Shown here piece after piece: positions 28,384-35,907 of a stretch of DNA of 64,000 nucleotides (positions are counted from its first letter, which is position 1; every line of letters begins with the position of its first letter). The stretch is taken from assembly GCA_016840945.1 (NCBI GenBank), contig JAEORJ010000093.1:1-64000 (forward strand), written 5' to 3'. Below the pieces are notes generated by a model, which worked only from the letters and a program-made list of their open reading frames with translations, did no database searches and was not told where the DNA came from. Both the position numbers and the translations under genes were made by a program. Origin of the DNA: Candidatus Gerdarchaeota archaeon (lineage in GTDB: Archaea > Asgardarchaeota > Heimdallarchaeia > JABLTI01).

Positions 28384-28971
28384 CTATTTCTCCTTCGATT
28401 TTTTAGTAGCAATTTTGTCTATAAGCCATAAAATAGCATCTTCAATACCATCACCAAATTTAGCTGAGCTTGGTAAAATATTGAAAGATCGACCGACTAA
28501 TTCACCAATACCATAAAGATTAATCGCATCTTGAGCAGATAATGGATTAATCTCCTTAAGATCTTGTTTATTTACAAGAATTAGGATTGGTGTTTTTTCT
28601 CCGACTAAAGTTAACATGTAATCAAAAGAGAATTTGGAGACCTCAAAAGAATCACTATTCTCAGTTTGACGAACGGTGCCATCAATAACATAAATGATAG
28701 CATCAGCTTGAGATATACCTAAGCTCCAAAGACTTTCGCGATAAAGTTCTTGTCCTCCAACATCTATTGCTGTCAAGGACCAACCTCCTATATTAATAGG
28801 TGATTGCCTAATATCAATACCCAAAGTTGTCCTTGGATTATCTAAGACGGGTTCACCCGTTTCAAGAAATCTAACTAGAGTAGTTTTTCCAGCTCCACTA
28901 GCACCAAGAATGCAAATATTTGATTTTTGTTCTATGGATTTTCTGCCAAATATACGACTTAACCAGCTCAT
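28384..28971 (-). CDS. Arf-like small GTPase A
   Basis: 195 residues with all GTPase motifs: P-loop GASGAGKT (23-30), switch Thr in RTTLGID, DVGGQ (70-74) as in Arf and SR-beta, NKQD (134-137), SAKFG (169-173). The start MSWLSRIFGRK is an amphipathic, basic helix almost identical in the second copy at 31628, suggesting membrane docking without the myristoylated Gly2 of eukaryotic Arf. Gln74 is in the catalytic position, so hydrolysis is expected. The GTP-dependent switch role is family knowledge; partners are probably the two flanking longin-like proteins. AGGTGAT precedes the ATG. Confidence 0.9.
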   Translation of the reverse strand: MSWLSRIFGRKSIEQKSNICILGASGAGKTTLVRFLETGEPVLDNPRTTLGIDIRQSPINIGGWSLTAIDVGGQELYRESLWSLGISQADAIIYVIDGTVRQTENSDSFEVSKFSFDYMLTLVGEKTPILILVNKQDLKEINPLSAQDAINLYGIGELVGRSFNILPSSAKFGDGIEDAILWLIDKIATKKSKEK

Positions 28972-28979
28972 AGTATCAC

Positions 28980-29876
28980 CTACTCAAGTTGTTCTAAGAT
29001 ATTCCTTTCAATTGGCAAATCGTAGTAATTTGCTCGCATCCATTGTATTAATGAAGCGTCAGCTACTGCTAAATTATTCTTAGCTGCAAAATCAGCCACC
29101 GGTATAATATCATTGGATGAAATAGCCATTTCAAAGAATTTCTTAATCTCATCAATAATGACCTCTCTATTATGTTCTTCATATAGCTTAGCTATTTTTT
29201 TACAAAATGGTGAAGTATATAGACCATATGCTGTTTTTGCTGGCAAGAATAAAATTGTATATTCCCCTTTATTACTATCAATTATCTTAAGAACATAATC
29301 ATTAAGAACTAAACCTGTAAGAGCTACTCTATTTGTTACATTGCTAGTGTTACCAATTAATGTAATGTGTTTTTTCAATTCATTTGGAATGTAGCTGTAG
29401 AACATCGTTAGAAATTCTTTTAGCTGTATTTTTTCACCTACAACCAGTGTTTTTTGTCTAGTTAATATAGAGAATATAAAGTTGTCAAGATTTTCATAGA
29501 CTGCTTCTGTAACAGGACTTTCTTTATACTCTAAAACAATCTCATCTGGTAAAACTGTTGCAGGATTACTGATTATTGGTTGTAGTAAATCATTAATGCT
29601 ATCTAAAAATCCTAATGGATTTAGCTTCAGTGCTTTATCATCAATTTGAATAATCAATGCAACACCAGAATCTTGATCTTCAACTAGTAATAGTGAGCTC
29701 AAGTAGAGATTCTTATCAACAGTTACTAATTTAAAAACTTCATTTTCAGGATCACCTAAAGGCAAAGCTTCTATGAGTAATTTTTTCATTAATTCTTCTG
29801 AAAAACCAACTACTTTTAGAGCAGAAGCTCCTTTTTCTCTTCCAATTTCAACTAAAGCATAGTTCTTAAAGATCAT
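28980..29876 (-). CDS. Longin-like protein of the GTPase cluster
   Basis: 298 residues. The N-terminal ~100 residues (YALVEIGREKGASALKVVGF, then NLYLSSLLLVEDQDSGVALI) look like a longin or roadblock-type module. The middle (VVGEKIQLKEFLTMFYSYIP) is reminiscent of DENN-type lobes, but this is weak. The C-terminal ~100 residues are helical. Its ATG overlaps the stop of the membrane-protein gene by 4 bases (ATGA), with AGGAGG upstream, and it ends 8 bases before GTPase A, so the three are almost certainly one transcript. A role as adaptor or exchange factor for the GTPase is inferred from context. Confidence 0.55.
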   Translation of the reverse strand: MIFKNYALVEIGREKGASALKVVGFSEELMKKLLIEALPLGDPENEVFKLVTVDKNLYLSSLLLVEDQDSGVALIIQIDDKALKLNPLGFLDSINDLLQPIISNPATVLPDEIVLEYKESPVTEAVYENLDNFIFSILTRQKTLVVGEKIQLKEFLTMFYSYIPNELKKHITLIGNTSNVTNRVALTGLVLNDYVLKIIDSNKGEYTILFLPAKTAYGLYTSPFCKKIAKLYEEHNREVIIDEIKKFFEMAISSNDIIPVADFAAKNNLAVADASLIQWMRANYYDLPIERNILEQLE

Positions 29877-30775
29877 TGGGGAATCCTCCTAGATTTCTTT
29901 AATTCAGCTTGTTTATTCATCAAGTCTGTAAAGCTTGGTGGTAAAACCCCTGTTCTTTGTTGCAACCAAATGGGTGGAAATAATGTATAGTAATAACTGA
30001 CAAGTGAAGTAAAATAGAACACTAAAGCCATTGAGGGCATAGCATATCGGTAAAATGGTGTATCATCAATATTGAACGTGTTGAAACCAATATGGATAAT
30101 GTTTGCTAATCCGTCTAATAAAACACCTAAAGTACCTAAAGCTGCTGCTCTTAAACGTAATCTTACCATCTTATTTGCAGTACTTCTAGCTTCAACAAGT
30201 AAACTTACAATTGTAAATACCGCTGCAGCTACAACAACCAAACCAAAGATAATAATGGAATAATCCATCAAACTTGCAGGTAATTCATAGAAAGTTCCAA
30301 CTAAATAGAGATTTTCTACAAAAAATAATAGTACAAATTCTATAATCGCAAGAATTTTGATTACTCGTCTTATATTCGTTCTAAAGTTAATTATGTTAAG
30401 CATAAGTAAGTTAAGAGCGGTAATCAATATTGTATAACCTAATACAGACACATAAATTGAGAAATTTGGATCAAATATTTGCCCATTTAGGAAATTACCA
30501 AGATGATCCGAGAAGTAGCTTAAACTGATAAAAGTAATGGCTACAAAAAGGAATCTGAAATGTCTGATAGTATTTCCTTTTGTTTGGTTATTTCCTAATT
30601 TCCCAGATATAAACAATTGAAAAATTATTGAAAACACAACGACCAAACCAAAAACTAATGTTCCGATAAGTGATTCGTATCTGTAATCAAATGTTGCTAC
30701 GAACCATTCTAACAATGTTGCCAAATGTATCACCTGTTTTATTGTAAATTTATTATAACTATGCTTTTTCATCAT
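29873..30775 (-). CDS. Seven-helix membrane protein of the GTPase cluster
   Basis: 300 residues with about seven hydrophobic helices and short loops, and a basic C-terminal tail (LNKQAELKKSRRIPQ-like). No catalytic motifs seen. The topology recalls the 7TM signalling-receptor N-terminal modules found in archaeal sensors, but no output domain is attached. It overlaps the next gene by 4 bases, so it is translated with the longin-like protein and may be the membrane receptor or docking site of the GTPase module (inference). Two ATGs in tandem open the frame. Confidence 0.6.
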   Translation of the reverse strand: MMKKHSYNKFTIKQVIHLATLLEWFVATFDYRYESLIGTLVFGLVVVFSIIFQLFISGKLGNNQTKGNTIRHFRFLFVAITFISLSYFSDHLGNFLNGQIFDPNFSIYVSVLGYTILITALNLLMLNIINFRTNIRRVIKILAIIEFVLLFFVENLYLVGTFYELPASLMDYSIIIFGLVVVAAAVFTIVSLLVEARSTANKMVRLRLRAAALGTLGVLLDGLANIIHIGFNTFNIDDTPFYRYAMPSMALVFYFTSLVSYYYTLFPPIWLQQRTGVLPPSFTDLMNKQAELKKSRRIPQ

Positions 30776-30851
30776 TATTTAAAAATATATCTAATTTTGC
30801 AAAACAATTTAAAAAAATGATAAATTTTCAAAAAAATATGAAAATTATTTT

Positions 30852-31538
30852 TTATACTGTTGAATCTCGTAATGTTAATATTTGTTTTACAATTTGACCT
30901 AAATCTGTTAGTGAACGAGAATGACCACTGACTTCAATCAAACCAAGTTCTTTAAGTTGTTTGAGATAATTTGAAGCTGTTCCCAAAGAAATTTGCATAA
31001 TATCTTTTATTTGATCTAGGTTATTTCCCTCACTAATACAATTTAACAAAGCCATGCTTACAGGTTCTGTAACCAGTGCTTCAAAAGATTTAACCAGATT
31101 CTGCTCGAAAATTATTTCTTGATTATCTAGTTCTTTAGAAACAAAAACTTTGATCTCCATATTGTACAAGCTTTTAACAATTTGCGCTGCTTGAATAAGA
31201 GATATATTCATTACTAGTGATGTGTCTCCTAGGTTAAGCATATATTCATGTCCTGGTTGATAATCCATTATTAATGCTTTAGCAAAATCAAGTATGACAT
31301 TTAGAAAATCCTTCTCTTTTGTTATGTCAATTACTTGCATGTTAAATTGGATTTTTGTTAGTTGGCAATATTCACGAAGTTTATTTAATGTCTTTTCTAA
31401 AAATGCATAATTTGTTGTTCCTTTTATTGTATCAGCTTTTGATACAAACACAACAATTTTTTTTGCTGGATGAATTCTATCAAAATCAATTATTCTTTGG
31501 AAATCTTTCTTAAGTGGCGCAATTTGTATGAGAGACAT
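30852..31538 (-). CDS. CARF-like Rossmann domain fused to winged helix, putative regulator
   Basis: 228 residues. Residues ~20-140 have a CARF-like Rossmann layout: KIVVFVSKADTIKG as the first strand and loop, and YMLNLGDTSLVMNISLIQAAQIV matching the N-x-T-G-G-T-K-x-M-type motif of Csa3 and relatives. Residues ~160-228 are a winged helix (ISEGNNLDQIKDIMQISLGTASNYLKQLKELGLIEV), ending with a TDLG turn. Csa3-like proteins sense cyclic oligonucleotides and regulate CRISPR genes, but there is no CRISPR locus here. Placed between GTPase B and the rest of the cluster, it probably regulates this cluster. The CARF reading is moderately sure. Confidence 0.6.
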   Translation of the reverse strand: MSLIQIAPLKKDFQRIIDFDRIHPAKKIVVFVSKADTIKGTTNYAFLEKTLNKLREYCQLTKIQFNMQVIDITKEKDFLNVILDFAKALIMDYQPGHEYMLNLGDTSLVMNISLIQAAQIVKSLYNMEIKVFVSKELDNQEIIFEQNLVKSFEALVTEPVSMALLNCISEGNNLDQIKDIMQISLGTASNYLKQLKELGLIEVSGHSRSLTDLGQIVKQILTLRDSTV

Positions 31539-31627
31539 AATTAATTATTTGTTTTTATCATGGAATAAACTTTACGGTTTTTTGAAAATTTCACAAAACG
31601 AATAAAAAAAATGAAAAATTTAGAAAT

Positions 31628-32206
31628 CTATTTTTTGGTTTCTTGTATCTTGTCAATTAACCATAATATAGCTGTTTCAACACCATTGCCAAACTTTGCT
31701 GAAGTAGGTAGTATATTGAATGATCTTCCTACCAATCCTGAGATATCATAGAGTTCAATAGCTGCATGTGTTGTAAGAGGATTCTCGTTAGATAAATCTT
31801 GTTTATTAATCAACATTAGAATTGGTGTTTTGCTGTCGACAATTGATAACATATAATCAAAGCTAAATTTGCTAACCTCGTATTGTAAATTATCAACAGT
31901 TGGTCGAACAATACCATCAATAACATATATTACTGCGTCAGCTTGACTAACTCCTAAACTCCATAAACTCTCTCGATATAGATCCTGACCGCCAACATCT
32001 ATTGCAGATAGAGACCATCCACCTATATTAATTGGATTTTGTCTAATATCTATCCCTAAAGTTGTTCTTGGATCAATTTCAACAGGTTGGCCAGTTTCTA
32101 AATAACGCACAAGGGTTGTTTTCCCTGCACCAGAAGCTCCTAAAATGACAATACTCGCTTTTTGCTCCATATTTTTCCTGCCGAATAATCTCGAGAGCCA
32201 ACTCAT
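31628..32206 (-). CDS. Arf-like small GTPase B
   Basis: 192 residues, a close paralog of GTPase A. P-loop GASGAGKT, RTTLGID, DVGGQ, NKQD and SAKFG are all present. The N-terminus MSWLSRLFGRK matches MSWLSRIFGRK of copy A, so an amphipathic membrane-binding helix is conserved. AAGGTGA lies 5 bases before ATG 32206; the GTG nine bases further upstream is part of that Shine-Dalgarno site and is rejected as start. First gene of the minus-strand cluster, divergent from 32367, with the regulator gene 89 bases downstream. Confidence 0.9.
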   Translation of the reverse strand: MSWLSRLFGRKNMEQKASIVILGASGAGKTTLVRYLETGQPVEIDPRTTLGIDIRQNPINIGGWSLSAIDVGGQDLYRESLWSLGVSQADAVIYVIDGIVRPTVDNLQYEVSKFSFDYMLSIVDSKTPILMLINKQDLSNENPLTTHAAIELYDISGLVGRSFNILPTSAKFGNGVETAILWLIDKIQETKK

Positions 32207-32366
32207 TATTCTCACCTTGGATAAAATTATAATATTATTTTGTTAACGCATGTTTGTATATAATATTTAGTGTATGGACAAAAACAAACGAATTACGGCA
32301 AAAACTCTTATAGCTTTATTACTCTATCTTTTTATTGTTATCAAAAAACTGTGAAATTAGATTGAA

Positions 32367-33356
32367 GTGTGTTTATTGCTAAATTTTAATCAATTAACAA
32401 AACAAGTTGAGAAACATTCTCGGATAAATATTATTGAAGATGATAAGGTAAGTATACTTTTAACAGAAACTGGCGGAAGAATATTATCGGTAGATTTTGG
32501 TTATGGAAATCTACTTTGGGTTAATCCTGATTTTGAGAAAATACTTGAAATTAAAGATTGGAATATCGGTGGAATTCGTTCTTGGTTTGCACCTGAGCAA
32601 TTGTTCTTTTATCTATCACCTAATGATTTTACAAATTGGTTTTGCCAAAAAGAAATTGATCCAGCAAATTATCGATTTGAAAAAAATAGCTCTCAAAAAT
32701 CGATTTTAAAAACATCATTGAATTTTATCAATATGGGTTCAAAAAGCCGAATCACTGGCAAATTCACAAAAAAAATTGAATTAATTGATTGTAAAAAAAA
32801 TGATGATGAATTTCAATGTTCAATAGAAATTCAGAATAAATTACAATTAGAGGATTGTGATACTAATATCAATACTTGGACATTAATACAAGTACCAACT
32901 AATGACTTGAATCCTGGTTTAGTTTCTATACCAATTAAAGATGATTCAAAACCTATTCACTATTTTACTCCAATACCCGATGATTATCTAAAAGTAGAAT
33001 CAAATGAAACCCATTTTCTAATGGATGGAAAAAAAGAATTGAAATTAGGAATTAAACCTGAAGATGTTAAAGATCTCAATAATGATCTTTTCAGCTATTC
33101 TTATTCTTTAAATCAAAAAAAAGCGAAAATAACATTAAAATCATCACCTATAGCTCAAAACCAAAACCAATGTGTCGACACAGCTAAATTTAATCCTCAA
33201 GGTCCTAAAGGGGTATTGCAATTCTACAATTCTGATTATACAAAAAGTAACTTAAGATTTGGTGAATTAGAAATCCATAGTAAACCGTTTATCAAAGGGT
33301 CAAACCAAAAAATTGCTAAAGATGAATTAATAATAAGTTTTCAAATGAAAAAATAA
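32367..33356 (+). CDS. Galactose-mutarotase-like fold protein, function unknown
   Basis: 329 residues. The start of the fold, TETGGRILSVDFGYGNLLWVNP, and GGIRSWFAPEQLF resemble aldose-1-epimerase-like beta-sandwich proteins that bind sugars, possibly the DUF6786-type group. No clear catalytic His/Glu pair is visible, so the enzymatic role is open. Rich in Lys and Asn, with no signal peptide. No ATG near the 5' end: GTG 32367 or TTG 32376 are the candidate starts. It is divergent from GTPase B and the 160-base gap is their shared promoter region. Confidence 0.55.
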   Translation: MCLLLNFNQLTKQVEKHSRINIIEDDKVSILLTETGGRILSVDFGYGNLLWVNPDFEKILEIKDWNIGGIRSWFAPEQLFFYLSPNDFTNWFCQKEIDPANYRFEKNSSQKSILKTSLNFINMGSKSRITGKFTKKIELIDCKKNDDEFQCSIEIQNKLQLEDCDTNINTWTLIQVPTNDLNPGLVSIPIKDDSKPIHYFTPIPDDYLKVESNETHFLMDGKKELKLGIKPEDVKDLNNDLFSYSYSLNQKKAKITLKSSPIAQNQNQCVDTAKFNPQGPKGVLQFYNSDYTKSNLRFGELEIHSKPFIKGSNQKIAKDELIISFQMKK

Positions 33357-33382
33357 AAAAAGAAAAAAATAAAGCAATTAAA

Positions 33383-34066
33383 TTATTTCATATGGAACCC
33401 GTCATATGCTCTAACAAGAGCTCTTTTTGCTGCAAGGTCTTTTTCTTTTAATGAATTTAGATATTCATCTGCTGCTTTTCTATCTAATAAATGATGATTT
33501 AGTGTTTTTTCTAAAGTATCAATTCTAACATTTAATTTTATATTCTTTTCAGAGATTGTTTCTATATCAACTATTGGTAGTAAAAGATCCCATTTGCTAC
33601 CTAGACCTTTTGGAATTCCAGGAGTACCGGGATTTAAGCAACTAACGACAAACGACACTTGGCCACAAGGAAGCACGATAAGGTTTACTATTTTACCTAT
33701 TAACTTGCCATCCATATCGACTATCGTCTTTCTTCTTAAATCAGTATAAGTGTGAACTGCTGTAGTAATGGCTGCTTCTTGAACATTTTCCTTGAAATGT
33801 TTCTTTGAAACAGAAAGGTGTATATTTCTTCTCGTGAATTTTTCAATATGATTTGCTGTAATCGAATATTCAGTATCATGGATAAATCCTAATCGTTTTC
33901 GGAATCTATCCCAAAATTGACCGCCAAGAATAAAGGAATGGATATTCAAATCCTTATCAAATGAAACATCTGTAACATTGCCTAGTTGCTTACCTTCTGA
34001 ACTTTTAATTGCTTTTTGTCTTATTTCATAGAAATTTTCGTGAGTATCAAGTGTGCACATATCCAT
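33383..34066 (-). CDS. Protein with two PRC-barrel-like domains
   Basis: 227 residues. Two copies of a PRC-barrel pattern are visible: SSEGKQLGNVTDVSFDKD (about residues 18-36) and DMDGKLIGKIVNLIVLP (about 118-134), each a G-x-x-I/L-G-x-V hairpin. PRC barrels occur in photosynthetic reaction-centre H subunits, RimM and small archaeal proteins of unknown role, some linked to cell division. Helical C-terminal tail. A small palindrome (TATCAT CT ATGATA, 34071-34084) lies just before its start. Start is ATG 34066 or the ATG two codons later. Confidence 0.7.
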   Translation of the reverse strand: MDMCTLDTHENFYEIRQKAIKSSEGKQLGNVTDVSFDKDLNIHSFILGGQFWDRFRKRLGFIHDTEYSITANHIEKFTRRNIHLSVSKKHFKENVQEAAITTAVHTYTDLRRKTIVDMDGKLIGKIVNLIVLPCGQVSFVVSCLNPGTPGIPKGLGSKWDLLLPIVDIETISEKNIKLNVRIDTLEKTLNHHLLDRKAADEYLNSLKEKDLAAKRALVRAYDGFHMK

Positions 34067-34227
34067 GGCATATCATCTATGATAAGTACAGTTGTTTGCC
34101 TACTTATAGCTTCCAAAGTATTTTCTGAGATTAATTAAACAAAAAAGTATAGAAAGTAATGAACTCGACAAAATTTCTTCTATTAAATTATAATGGGTTT
34201 ATTATTCTGGTTATTTTTTCTTTCAAG

Positions 34228-34268
34228 TCACATTATGATACTTAACAATTAGAGTGTTCATAATGTGA
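34228..34268. promoter_or_regulatory. Perfect 11-base inverted repeat upstream of the beta-lactamase-family gene
   Basis: TCACATTATGA (34228-34238) and TCATAATGTGA (34258-34268) are perfect inverted copies separated by 19 bases, 30 bases centre to centre (about three helical turns). They lie 60 bases before ATG 34328. This geometry suits two half-sites of a dimeric regulator on one DNA face, or a hairpin in the leader. Confidence 0.4.
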
Positions 34269-34327
34269 GCTTTGTTTTTAAATTACATGTATATTAGCAA
34301 ACTAAACAGTTAACTTTGGGGTTACAA

Positions 34328-35800
34328 ATGAACAACGAAAGAAAAATTGATTTTACTATTTTTGATAATTACGCAAATACGTTACTTCAAAAATTAAAGA
34401 ATGTAGGTTTGGGAATTTCTTTTGTTTCAAAAGATAAAGTATTGTATAGCAAAGGATTAGGCCTAAGGAATATAGCTGATAATTTGCCTTTTACAGAAAA
34501 TACTCTCTTTCCTCTTGGTTCTCATACGAAATCATTTACAGCCACAGCAATTGCGTTATTAATTCATGAAGGACTACTGAATTGGGATATTCCTATCAGA
34601 GAATATATTCCTAAATTTAGAGTAAAAGATCAATACCTAACTGAAAAAATGACCGTTAGAGATCTGTTATCTCATACTACAGGATATCCACATCATCAAT
34701 TGATGTATATGAGTTCTGAGTGGCGATATGATAAAATTCTCGAGCGAATTCCTTATTTAGAATTTTCACATGAATATAGAACGATTTTCAAGTATGCTAA
34801 CATAAATTATATAATTGCCACAAAAATTATAGAAGAGCTTACTGGTGAGAATTATTTTGATTTTATCAAGAAACGATTCCTTAATCCTTTAGGAATGAAG
34901 AATACCAATTTTTCAATTACTGAATCATTCAAAACTGATGATTATACCAAAGGATATAGATTAACAAATGATGGCGTAGAAGAGGAATTTTATCCGGATA
35001 TTAAATATCTAGCTGGTGGTGCAGGAAGTGTTAATTCTACATTAATAGATATGGGTAAATGGATACAATTTCACCTCAATAAAGGATCAATCAAAGGAAA
35101 AGAGATTATTTCACCAAAAACATTGAACGAGCTTTATTCAACCCAAAGAATGGATCAAAATCCGTTCACAATGCTAAGTAAAGGAGAAGATTATGTGCAA
35201 TGTTATGGTTATGCTCACGGTTTTTGGACATTAGTTTATCGAGGTTTAAAAATAATTCAGCATTATGGCACTGGACCAGGAATAATTTTTAACGGAGGTT
35301 TCATGCCTAATGATGATATAGGTTTTGTTCTGTACTCAAATACATCTGGTAGTGATATACCCTTTATATTGAATTTTCATGTTGCAGATCAACTTTTAGA
35401 TAATGATCCAATAGATTGGGGATTATTAATAACAGAATTTGAGGAAATGCAAAAGCAGTCACAACAAAATAGGAAACCAGAATCTAAAGAAGAAAAAGAA
35501 CCTACAAAACCTCCATCTCATCCCCTAGAAGCTTTTGCTGGTATCTATAAACATCCAGCTTATGGCTCATTTGAATTCATTGCCGAAAAAGATAAACTAC
35601 GAGCATTTTTTGGGAAAAATTCAGAAGTTGAGATCAATCACTCTAATTATAACACTTTCATAGTTTCAATAACAACTCTTGGTGGATTCGGTGCATCATA
35701 TAATGTTTTATTTAGAGCTGATTTTAATGGTGAGATAACTCATCTCGAGATAAATGCTGAACGAGCTATTAAACCAGTTACATTTGAGAAGATGAAATAA
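34328..35800 (+). CDS. Beta-lactamase-family serine hydrolase (class C/esterase type)
   Basis: 490 residues. The catalytic S-x-x-K is in GSHTKSFTA, the Y-x-N-like motif in YANINYIIA and the third motif in HYGTGPG. These mark the serine beta-lactamase/esterase family. The C-terminal ~120 residues form a separate beta domain (DUF3471-like) after a Lys/Glu/Pro linker (KPESKEEKEPTKPPSHP). No signal peptide, so it is cytosolic and probably an esterase or peptidase rather than a resistance enzyme. ATG 34328 is chosen over TTG 34316. A perfect inverted repeat precedes it. Confidence 0.85.
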   Translation: MNNERKIDFTIFDNYANTLLQKLKNVGLGISFVSKDKVLYSKGLGLRNIADNLPFTENTLFPLGSHTKSFTATAIALLIHEGLLNWDIPIREYIPKFRVKDQYLTEKMTVRDLLSHTTGYPHHQLMYMSSEWRYDKILERIPYLEFSHEYRTIFKYANINYIIATKIIEELTGENYFDFIKKRFLNPLGMKNTNFSITESFKTDDYTKGYRLTNDGVEEEFYPDIKYLAGGAGSVNSTLIDMGKWIQFHLNKGSIKGKEIISPKTLNELYSTQRMDQNPFTMLSKGEDYVQCYGYAHGFWTLVYRGLKIIQHYGTGPGIIFNGGFMPNDDIGFVLYSNTSGSDIPFILNFHVADQLLDNDPIDWGLLITEFEEMQKQSQQNRKPESKEEKEPTKPPSHPLEAFAGIYKHPAYGSFEFIAEKDKLRAFFGKNSEVEINHSNYNTFIVSITTLGGFGASYNVLFRADFNGEITHLEINAERAIKPVTFEKMK

Positions 35801-35804
35801 TTGA

Positions 35805-35837
35805 ATGTTGGATAATACCCAACATATCTTTTCTTTT
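35805..35837 (+). terminator. Hairpin plus T-rich tail
   Basis: ATGTTGG (35805-35811) pairs perfectly with CCAACAT (35819-35825) around a 7-base loop, followed by TATCTTTTCTTTT. It lies just after the hydrolase gene stop. Confidence 0.6.
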
Positions 35838-35907
35838 GTCGGTATTGTAACCTTGGTTGAATTGTAAATAATTAAATACTAAATTACTATATTCATCTTG
35901 ATGGCAT

